Positions 16,101 to 21,991 of a DNA stretch of 24,513 bases are shown one piece after another. Position numbers and translations under genes: made by a program. Source of the DNA: CAZLBC01 sp964557575 (GTDB taxonomy: Bacteria; Planctomycetota; Phycisphaerae; SM23-33); the NCBI GenBank assembly GCA_964557575.1, contig CAZLBC010000078.1, positions 1-24,513 of the forward strand, read 5' to 3'. Below the pieces are notes generated by a model, which was not told the DNA's origin, did no database searches, and saw nothing but the letters and a program-made list of their open reading frames with translations. Numbering within the stretch: the stretch's first letter is position 1; every line of letters begins with the position of its first letter.

Positions 16101-17021
16101 GAGAATATTCTTCCCGGAGATGATCTTCAACGGCGCGTTATCGCCCTTGAATCCCGCCGTGCCGACTATTTTGAAACCGCGCACCTGGAAATTATCAAGA
16201 CCGTTAACAAACAGGGTCGGGGCCGCGGTCCCGTCCGGCGGCTTGATGACGGCCTGCTGCGGCCCGTCGGCCGAAATAAGCACCAGCGGTTTACCGGGGG
16301 TGGTCCGGCCGTTCGCCACCGACCAACGGCTGCATTTCAACGCCTCCCGGTAGGTCCCCGCCCTGACCTTGATAATAAGCCCCGGTACCGCACGGTCCAA
16401 CACGGCCTGTATGCTCTGGCCCGGACGGACGGTCACGGTTCTCATCTCGTCCAATGTATCCACGGGGCGGATATCGCCCCCGACAGCACCCAGGGATTCC
16501 CGCGATCGGCGCAGCCAGCCGTCTACACTGGGGGGGGATGCGGATGCGGCCGGCTGCCGCGCGGGAGCCGTCGCGCAGCCGGTCTTCCGCCGCGCCGCGC
16601 CGCCATCGGTATGCCGGGACCGGGCTACGGTGGAACCGCCACGCGGCGAATCGGCCGCAATCGCATACCCCCGCGGCGCAAGGTGAATGGCGCCGCCGCG
16701 GATCGTCCACGCCAGCGGTTCGCCGTCCCCCTCCATCTGCGCCAAGAGGACGTCGACGATGTCGGTGAGCTTCTCGTCCACACCCCGCAGGAGTACTTTA
16801 TCCTTCATCTCGGCACCGGCCCGTTCGAGGGCGTCCCACGCGGCCACGATTTTCACACCCCCGAGTTTCTCCAGCGCCGCGACCGCCGCCCGAGGCGGCG
16901 CGAATATATTGTACCGCGGCACGGTCGTATCCCGAATCATCAGCACGTCCCCCACGGATGCCCCCGTTGTCGTCACGGGGACAAGAACAAGAGCCGTCAC
17001 GATCACCCAAACGTATCTCAT
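13173..17021 (-). CDS. Secreted composite protein: STN-like, beta-helix, PL1-like lyase, calcium repeat, FGE fold
   Basis: The product is 1282 residues. I chose the ATG at 17019-17021 (GGGAG 7 bases upstream, signal peptide MRYVWVIVTALVLVPVTTTG); the frame stays open far upstream, but there it overlaps the preceding lyase gene. Residues about 28-118 resemble a secretin/TonB short N-terminal (STN) domain. After a low-complexity linker, about 196-545 form a right-handed beta-helix (VRPGQSIQAVLDRAVPGLII, VRAGTYREALK). About 572-930 are a PL1/pectate-lyase-like helix (FPGAQGFGADTPGGRGG, GPGTLRDALRARGKRIVVF, VAGQTAPGDGICLRG). Then comes DSDGDGMPDAWERAHRLNP, a thrombospondin-3-like calcium repeat. 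About 1045-1282 are an FGE fold (ALPTEAQWECAAREGG, GLYDMTGNVHEWC, LRGKSFYRPL) without the active-site cysteines. Base composition rises sharply near 15350, where the two lyase-like parts join. It probably cleaves or binds extracellular uronate polymers. Confidence 0.75.
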   Translation of the reverse strand: MRYVWVIVTALVLVPVTTTGASVGDVLMIRDTTVPRYNIFAPPRAAVAALEKLGGVKIVAAWDALERAGAEMKDKVLLRGVDEKLTDIVDVLLAQMEGDGEPLAWTIRGGAIHLAPRGYAIAADSPRGGSTVARSRHTDGGAARRKTGCATAPARQPAASASPPSVDGWLRRSRESLGAVGGDIRPVDTLDEMRTVTVRPGQSIQAVLDRAVPGLIIKVRAGTYREALKCSRWSVANGRTTPGKPLVLISADGPQQAVIKPPDGTAAPTLFVNGLDNFQVRGFKIVGTAGFKGDNAPLKIISGKNILAADNEIVSTAEDVIKIGSSRGITILGNLLATGPTKGWKDGIPDNYLQDAAIDVVSTIEVAIRFNDFVGSVTDGVCMKAGTRDVYVGNNDFSGRYLACSLKLGGRGDSRRHRRPRWDDMIGHEAKDIVVRENVLGGHYHRHRVIMMIGGQESVIEKNCVVPENDAHFYRAKQATSSPWKGKEDDERPGWPAGTAGWYNTRDITIRDNRVGPHVLPPQVEMSRCLIDGKKVPQNAGFVEERNRRGTSADADFPCGRKAVAGAAATAAVPAFPGAQGFGADTPGGRGGRVIAVTSLAAEGPGTLRDALRARGKRIVVFHVGGTIRLTKDLAVTEPFITVAGQTAPGDGICLRGAGLRVRTHDVVIRHLRIRVGDHPIGGGPGNRDAIGVCSSTKKVYNVVIDHCSASWSMDECVSTWYAPTDITFQWCVISEALNDSLHEEGPHGYGPLFGIRGDLRVTMHHCLIAHFTRRHPRIENRGTGEDATTVDFRNNVVYNHGRGTFGIIGGRSKVNYIANTVKAGADSGDRPRDRLSVGGGKVYLEGNVLTAHPGGLVPPDERLRAAAPFETPPVTTRSAREAFRDVLGYAGATLPVRDVTDDRVAEEARTGTGRIIDSQEDVGGWADYAAGAAPPDSDGDGMPDAWERAHRLNPAVASDGTADYDGDVYTNVEEYLNGTDPRRFDTGEPLPQPEVRVQAGNDERRGPGARKLVEQRRERERQAALDPKTRSAFLAKARAARKDVAEFLGMRFVQVDACTFDMQRDDEKKWGPVKVTLSPYQIAAHEVTQKQWTIVMSTHPWSGRVYAKDDPACAASYVSWEECREFVDRLNACGGPWRYALPTEAQWECAAREGGGPLFGIKRIASDKDRTRLAAQTWSRENTIHAGQAHAHPVGRLKPTGWGLYDMTGNVHEWCLDNGGWWWWKKRKKLTDPVVPGGGMRVLRGKSFYRPLKGMLWYSATVHRPTYRSFETGMRLVRTRR

Positions 17022-17061
17022 GTGTATCTCCCGGTTAAGCAGTAATACGGAGCTCCTGCAA

Positions 17062-17084
17062 CCCCGCCGGCGCACCGGCCGGGG
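17062..17084. other. GC-rich hairpin between the two lyase genes
   Basis: CCCCGCCGG (17062-17070), a CGCA loop, and CCGGCCGGGG form a stem with one bulge in the 125-base gap between the gene ending at 17147 and the start at 17021. No U-tract follows. It could attenuate or process a shared transcript. Confidence 0.3.
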
Positions 17085-17146
17085 GGGCCATCGTTCGTCT
17101 CGACAGCATGCGGCACGATCGGCGGCGCGGAAATGCCGCTTTCGGT

Positions 17147-19102
17147 TCACAACCCGCGCCGTCCGGCGGCGAGCCACCAGCCGGCCAGGTGGATGGTGCG
17201 GCCGTCGGCGCCCGCCGCGACCGATTTTCTGTGCAGCCACGCCTCGAGCACCGTCAGCCCGGGACAATGCGGGTCGGAGGCGAGCAGCCGATCGCCGACC
17301 CCCCCGTCGCCGCGGTGGAGGGGGCCACTGAGCACCGTCGCTATGGCATCCGTATCCGGCACGATGGCCCCGCGGCCGTCGTGCGGCCAGTCGATATCCC
17401 CCCGCGAATCGCTGACCGTCGGGTGCGTCTCGTCGCTCGTCCCGGTCGCCTGCAGCGTCCGGTCGGCGATCCCGGCGATGATATGCGCATCCACGCCGTC
17501 GCGGTGGTCCGGCCAGGCGCCGGCATGGTGCAGGCATCGGTTGCGGACCTCATGTTCGGGATCGAAAAGGACCGGCGGCGCGGGGTAGAAGGGTTTCTCC
17601 TCGGCCACGAAATTCGCGGGGCCGTCTTCGGTGGCCAGCACAGCGGCCCGTTCTTTGAACACGATGTTGCGCTGAAGATGGTCCCGGTTGCTGTCGTCCC
17701 ATCCGGGGGCGGGATCGTCCTTCGTGTTGGTATAATAACAGGTATACCAGTTATCCGCGGCGTACAGCCGGCGACGGGGGTCCGATCGCGTGCGCGAGTG
17801 TTCACCGTCGACGTAACGGTTGTTGCACCACGCGAAGTACCGTTTTTCTTTCTCGTCTATCACGTCCCCCGTACGGTCACCGAAATCCGCCAGGTTCTTG
17901 ATCACGTCCGCCCGGCATTCCCGCAAACGCGCGGGCATGTTCGTAAAACGGCTTTGCGGCGAAACCAGCTCGCAGGGAAAATGGCGATTCTTCGCCCCGC
18001 TGGTGCCGTTGCCGAAATTGAACCAGACATTGTTTGCCAGCAGGGCATAGGTATGACGGAGCCACGGGTTCCGCCACTGGCCGGCGGCGAAGATCGTCCC
18101 GTAGACGAAGACGTTCTTCGTGAAGTCGTTGATGTTCATGCTGTAGTTGTGGCTCTTCGTGCCGCAGTAGGTCCCCTTCCGGCCGGCGATGGTATAGCTC
18201 AACGGCTGCGCGTAGAGACAGTCCTGTATGACCACGCGGTCGCTCATGACGATCTCCTCGTTGTCCCGCGACGGCGAGGCGATGTTCGTCATCGTGTCCT
18301 GGCCGAACGCGACCGAGCAATTGCGGACGATGACGTTGCGCATGTAGTGAACCGGGTCCCGCGGATCGACCGCGCCGCCGGTGTTGACGAAGCCGGGTTC
18401 GTCGCAGTGGGTGACCGATGAATAGATGTTCAGGCAATGGCCCTGGCCGGCCCGCTCGTTGTCCGCGCCGCGTCCCCTGACCCGGCGAATCCGCAGATGC
18501 TCGAGCCACGTGTTGGGACCCCGGACGTGGATGCCGCCCTCCAGTTCGATCCCCCGCCCGCTGCCGTCTCCCGGATCGGGGGCGATCTGCCCGGCCACCA
18601 CGAGATTGCCGCGGGCCCGCCCGGGAAGAGGAGAATCCTTGGAAGTGCGCGTGCTGATCATCTCACGGATGGTTGAAACTGCAGGGACCTTGCCGCTGAC
18701 GATCCGGTCGCCTTGCGGGGGCATGGCGACGGTGCCGCTGACGGCAAAGACGACGATGCGGGTGCGCGGGGCACCGTTGCCGGCGGGCGTGGCCGTTGTC
18801 AGGGCATGGGGCAACGTGCCCGGCACCGCGGGGTCGGTCCCCAGCGAGGTAACGCGGTAGATCTCGAACTCACCGCCGCTTGCCGAAAGGAACGTGGGAA
18901 GAACCGGGTGTCGCGGAACCGGCTGGGTTTCCTTTCGAGAACGCTCGCGCCCGGCCGCGTTCGCTCTCGGCTGCTCCGCGCCGGACCGTTCCTCCCCGCC
19001 GCGCGGGCGGGAACCGGCCGCCGGCGCGGACACAAGGCAGAACACCAGCGCGATGCCGACGGCTCGGACCGTTCGATTCAATCCTGTTTTTCCGGTGGAC
19101 AT
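17147..19102 (-). CDS. Secreted PL1/pectate-lyase-like beta-helix protein
   Basis: The product is 651 residues with a signal peptide (MSTGKTGLNRTVRAVGIALV, ending near APAAGS at about 30) and a charged Arg/Glu-rich linker to about 65. The rest is a right-handed parallel beta-helix of the PL1-like superfamily: EIYRVTSLGTDPAVPGTLPH, RTRIVVFAVSGTVAM, NLVVAGQIAPDPGDG, WLEHLRIRRVRGRG, VIVRNCSVAFGQD. The C-terminal HHAGAWPDHRDGVDAHIIAG matches the conserved GA-P--RD-VDARI segment of planctomycete PL1-type proteins, also present in the neighbouring fusion. PL1 enzymes cleave polygalacturonate by beta-elimination. Catalytic residues cannot be assigned by eye, so a substrate-binding role is possible. 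GGGGA lies about 10 bases before the ATG. The next gene starts 125 bases downstream on the same strand, so this is probably the first gene of a lyase operon. Confidence 0.82.
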   Translation of the reverse strand: MSTGKTGLNRTVRAVGIALVFCLVSAPAAGSRPRGGEERSGAEQPRANAAGRERSRKETQPVPRHPVLPTFLSASGGEFEIYRVTSLGTDPAVPGTLPHALTTATPAGNGAPRTRIVVFAVSGTVAMPPQGDRIVSGKVPAVSTIREMISTRTSKDSPLPGRARGNLVVAGQIAPDPGDGSGRGIELEGGIHVRGPNTWLEHLRIRRVRGRGADNERAGQGHCLNIYSSVTHCDEPGFVNTGGAVDPRDPVHYMRNVIVRNCSVAFGQDTMTNIASPSRDNEEIVMSDRVVIQDCLYAQPLSYTIAGRKGTYCGTKSHNYSMNINDFTKNVFVYGTIFAAGQWRNPWLRHTYALLANNVWFNFGNGTSGAKNRHFPCELVSPQSRFTNMPARLRECRADVIKNLADFGDRTGDVIDEKEKRYFAWCNNRYVDGEHSRTRSDPRRRLYAADNWYTCYYTNTKDDPAPGWDDSNRDHLQRNIVFKERAAVLATEDGPANFVAEEKPFYPAPPVLFDPEHEVRNRCLHHAGAWPDHRDGVDAHIIAGIADRTLQATGTSDETHPTVSDSRGDIDWPHDGRGAIVPDTDAIATVLSGPLHRGDGGVGDRLLASDPHCPGLTVLEAWLHRKSVAAGADGRTIHLAGWWLAAGRRGL

Positions 19103-19189
19103 ACGACACTATCCCCGTATCGGTATACGCTGTTTTGACAGTCTACCACCTTTTCGCCGGGAATGGCAATCATCGCGATTCCGACGGCT

Positions 19190-19235
19190 CGGCAACACGA
19201 TTATTACGCTAATATACTAATTGTTATACCACGCA
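19190..19235 (-). promoter_or_regulatory. AT-rich control region upstream of the lyase genes with an IclR-operator-like motif
   Basis: Within GC-rich DNA the stretch 19195-19230 is AT-rich. It contains TATACTAATTGTTATA (about 19214-19229), an imperfect 16-bp palindrome. The half TTGTTATA (19222-19229) also occurs in the palindromic site upstream of iclR (12285-12292). TATATT on the minus strand could be a -10. This may be where the IclR protein controls the lyase operon. Confidence 0.4.
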
Positions 19236-19276
19236 AGTAAGCATAAATCTTCATTTGCCCCCCACCGACCCGGTCA

Positions 19277-19440
19277 CTACGGCAGGTCCACGCTCACGGT
19301 GCCGCCCGCCCGCCCCCGGGCAGGGAGAGTGTCTGCTGTTCGCGCCCGCCAACCGTGACCGTGATGGTGTCGGCCCGCTGCGCCGGGTCCGCGATCGACA
19401 GCCGCGATCCCCGCAGCATCAGGGCGCACGGAAATATGAT
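19277..19440 (-). pseudogene. Broken C-terminal end of a secreted enzyme, PL8-lyase-like
   Basis: The minus strand reads RGSRLSIADPAQRADTITVT then VGGREQQTLSLP, and then runs into a stop in the G-rich run at about 19305-19320. In the neighbouring frame it continues as RGRAGGTVSVDLP and a TAG at 19277-19279. The two pieces fit end to end as a beta-strand C-terminal domain of the kind that closes polysaccharide lyase family 8 proteins (-DP-Q-AD-ITVTV-G---LSLP-GG-AGSTVSVDLP). A length change in the G-run explains the break. Nothing of the catalytic domain is present: the FecR-LamG gene ends at 19495 just upstream. The family is a tentative call. Confidence 0.5.
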
Positions 19441-19494
19441 TTGTACGCGCCATTGTTGTTTTGCTCCGGCAATGCCCTCACCCCATGTGGCGGC

Positions 19495-21174
19495 CTATTG
19501 GGCATGGGGCTTGATACCGTAGTGTTCGACTATCTCCTCTTTCCGCCAGGCGCGATTGTAGATTCCTAGCCAGTACAGCTCGCCCAGCCAGGCCCGTTTG
19601 ATATCCTGCTCCCGCCGGAGGATGATTTTTCGGCCATCTCCCCTGTGATCTCCCACGGCATATTCCTGCCCGAGCACAAGATGATAATCCGTGCTCCAGT
19701 TGGCGAAAGAACCGGGGCGCCGCATAGTGCAGGCACGTTCGCCGTTTATCCAGATCGCACTCAGCCCGGCGGCCGTATGGGTGTAGACCAGATGAACGAG
19801 GGCCTGCCGGTTGATCAGCGGAGTCGGGCGCGTGACCAGGTCCGGGAGACCGTTGATATTTTTTGACTTCGCCGTTCGCAGGCGGGCGGCGAAGGTGTCG
19901 GCCGGCGCGTGATGGCCACCTTGGCCGACCGAAAAATTTCGATGGGTCGGATCGAGTGACATGGTGACGATACGCTGCATGCCGATCTGCGTAGTGGTCG
20001 GGACTGCCGCCCGGGGACGTAACCATAAGACAACGGCAAGTTCACCGGTTTCCATGCAGGCCGCGGCGATCGTGTCCGCGGGCCGCGTCGAGACGATGCA
20101 CGCCGGGCCATCCAGCGCGATCCCGCCACCGGGCAGTCGGCGCACCCGCTCGGGGGTCTCTATCAAAAGGGGGAGGGGGTCACCATGGGGGGCGCTGTCC
20201 GCAATCGTGCGCCCGGCCGGCCGATCGAACCGGTAGCGGGCGATAAGCCCCTTCTCGACAAACGGCGGTGCCGTCGACGCCGCATCGTCGTCGGACGGAG
20301 CATTCTCTCCGATCGTGGCCCGTTGCCCGGCGGTGACCAACCGGCCACGGCCACCGACCCGGGGGGCGAAACGCACCGCCCCCGCCGCGACCGCTACATC
20401 CGTCGAATCGGTCCCGCAAACGAGGGTGAAGCGGGTACCAACGACGGTGGTCCGGGCGTGCGGCGTAAGCACTACCAGGGGCCGATCATCCGGCTGGGGA
20501 CTGACGGCAAACCGGACGGACGCCGTGGCACCGGGCGAGCCGGACCGGAGCAGTATCCGCTTGTTGCCGCCGGTTTCGACGGTATCGTCGAGAGTGACGA
20601 TCGTGTCGGCCCGGATATGAAGGGTCGATCCGTCCGGGTACACAAGCGTGGCCGATGCGCCGCGCCCCGTCGCGATGGCTTCCCCGGGGCGAATACGGTC
20701 GCCGGCGGCGAGGGCGCCATCACGGATCCCATCTCCCGGTTCGACCCGTCCCTCCATGTCGGTCACGCGAGCCGTGAGAGCAGGCGGCGAGGATGCGGGC
20801 CGGGGATGAACGGACAGGTAGACCGCAACGATGCAGATCACCGCGGCTGCGGCCGGAACGGCCACGCGCCACAGAATCCGGGATCCGCGACCCGGCCGCC
20901 GGAAGCGCCGCGCCGAGCGCCGCCATGAGCGGCGATCGGTTGCCGCCTGCGACGCAGCGAGTGATTGCAGCGACGACAGAGCACCGGTGTGCTGTTCGTT
21001 TTCCATTGCCGCAAAACGCTCGCGAAGCGCGTGTTCGAGGCTGCTTTGCATCAACAGTTCACGGCGGGCCGCCGGATCGCCGCGCAATACTTCCTCCAGG
21101 CACCGGATATCCCCGGGTGAGGCCCGCCCCGAAAGATAGCGGTGGAAGAGCGCGTCTTGTTCCCGTTGTTTCAT
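19495..21174 (-). CDS. FecR-type anti-sigma-like membrane protein with C-terminal LamG domain
   Basis: The product is 559 residues. Its ATG overlaps the sigma gene stop by four bases (ATGA), so translation is coupled. Residues 1-95 are cytoplasmic and hold an acidic/hydrophobic helix region (LFHRYLSGRASPGDIRCLEE) of the kind that holds the sigma factor. Residues about 99-121 are a single membrane segment (ILWRVAVPAAAAVICIVAVY). Residues about 135-290 are a periplasmic FecR domain (GEAIATGRGASATLVYPDGS, TPHARTTVVGTRFTLVCG). Residues about 308-550 are a LamG/concanavalin-like jelly roll (GLIARYRFDRPAGRTIADSA, LAVVLWLRPRA, LYWLGIYNRAW). FecR proteins pass an outside signal to a cognate ECF sigma factor. 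The LamG domain suggests that the signal is a carbohydrate or cell-surface contact. The pair is typical of planctomycetes and Verrucomicrobia. Confidence 0.9.
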   Translation of the reverse strand: MKQREQDALFHRYLSGRASPGDIRCLEEVLRGDPAARRELLMQSSLEHALRERFAAMENEQHTGALSSLQSLAASQAATDRRSWRRSARRFRRPGRGSRILWRVAVPAAAAVICIVAVYLSVHPRPASSPPALTARVTDMEGRVEPGDGIRDGALAAGDRIRPGEAIATGRGASATLVYPDGSTLHIRADTIVTLDDTVETGGNKRILLRSGSPGATASVRFAVSPQPDDRPLVVLTPHARTTVVGTRFTLVCGTDSTDVAVAAGAVRFAPRVGGRGRLVTAGQRATIGENAPSDDDAASTAPPFVEKGLIARYRFDRPAGRTIADSAPHGDPLPLLIETPERVRRLPGGGIALDGPACIVSTRPADTIAAACMETGELAVVLWLRPRAAVPTTTQIGMQRIVTMSLDPTHRNFSVGQGGHHAPADTFAARLRTAKSKNINGLPDLVTRPTPLINRQALVHLVYTHTAAGLSAIWINGERACTMRRPGSFANWSTDYHLVLGQEYAVGDHRGDGRKIILRREQDIKRAWLGELYWLGIYNRAWRKEEIVEHYGIKPHAQ

Positions 21175-21692
21175 GATGACGCTCCCGCCGTTCGCCGGCG
21201 ATTAATGCAGTCACGGAGGGCTCGACGTGCCCGCGTGAGGAGATTGTCGACGGCGGCAACCGTAACCCGCCGGATGCGCGATATCTCGGCTGACGATCGC
21301 TCTTCGTAATACCGCATACGCAAAACGGCCCGGGCCCGTTCGGGTAAACGCGCAAGGCACCCGTCCAGATGCCGCCGCTGGTCCTGCACGTCATCCGCGG
21401 ACGCGGCCGACGTGTCAGCCATCATCTCGACGATCGTCGGGGAAAGGACCTCGCGACTGCGCGCCCGCTTCTTTCGCCAATTGAGCACCCGCATTTTGGC
21501 GAATCCCATGGCCCACGGCGTAAAAGGCCGGCTGCGGTCGTAGGTGGCAAACCGATCCCACAACAGGCACGACGCCTCCTGCATGAGATCGTCGGCCACA
21601 TGGACGTCGCCGCAGCAGGCCATCAAATACCCCCACACGGCGGGCTGGGCACGCAGCATATACTTCATGAATTCCCGGTGTTTCTCGTCCAT
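21171..21692 (-). CDS. ECF-type RNA polymerase sigma factor
   Basis: The product is 173 residues, the normal ECF length, with no region 3. Region 2 spans about 12-75 (AQPAVWGYLMACCGDVHVAD, DLMQEASCLLWDRF, SRPFTPWAMGFAKMRVLNWR). Region 4 spans about 108-163 (CLARLPERARAVLRMRYYEE, SSAEISRIRRVTVAAVDNLL) and contains the -35-binding helix-turn-helix. It resembles the Rhodopirellula/Verrucomicrobium sigma-70 subfamily. GAGG lies 8 bases before the ATG. It overlaps the FecR-LamG gene, its likely anti-sigma partner, and diverges from the large LEPR protein, a plausible target. A relic of a second such sigma gene is at 12370-12474. Confidence 0.93.
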   Translation of the reverse strand: MDEKHREFMKYMLRAQPAVWGYLMACCGDVHVADDLMQEASCLLWDRFATYDRSRPFTPWAMGFAKMRVLNWRKKRARSREVLSPTIVEMMADTSAASADDVQDQRRHLDGCLARLPERARAVLRMRYYEERSSAEISRIRRVTVAAVDNLLTRARRALRDCINRRRTAGASS

Positions 21693-21991
21693 TCGACAAC
21701 CTCTTGAATATATTTATCGCCGAGAAAGTAAATCTATCACCTTTTCTTTCGTTTTTTTTACTTTTTCTCGCATACCGCCGTCGGGCCGCCCCGCGTCGAG
21801 AGGACGGCACCAATCGACACCCCGGCCCGGTTGGACCATGGCGGGATCATACGACGAATCGAATCCCGGTGAGAAAAATTAAAAAATCTTGAAAAACGGC
21901 GATAGAAATCCCCCGGCAGGGAAAAGTATCAGGTGAGCAGTGGCAGCGACGGACATCCCGAACCACGCAGTTGCGAGGAAAGGAACAGACG
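21693..21991. promoter_or_regulatory. Divergent control region between the sigma gene and the LEPR protein gene
   Basis: The 299-base gap contains an inverted repeat, CGAGAAAGTAAA (21721-21732) and TTTACTTTTTCTCG (21757-21770), which pair except for two extra T residues; on the sigma-gene strand it lies in or before the leader. A second repeat pairs CGGGAT with ATCCCG (about 21842-21871). The stretch 21880-21912 is A-rich. GAGGAAAGGAACAG precedes the LEPR gene start. I cannot assign -35/-10 elements with confidence. Confidence 0.35.

Noticed and set aside
17022..17537. N-terminal extension of the lyase fusion frame upstream of 17021
   Set aside because: The extra 172 codons are Arg/Pro-rich, overlap the upstream lyase gene in another frame, and would bury the signal peptide that starts at 17021.
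17731..17740. TATAATAACA, the same 10 bases as part of the iclR control region
   Set aside because: It lies inside the lyase coding sequence, where the Tyr/Thr-Asn codons explain it. The TTGTTATA half of the palindrome is absent.
19481..19509. CCCCATG/CATGGGG hairpin across the FecR-LamG stop codon as a terminator
   Set aside because: The stem is only 7 bp with a 15-base loop, begins inside the coding sequence, and no U-tract follows.
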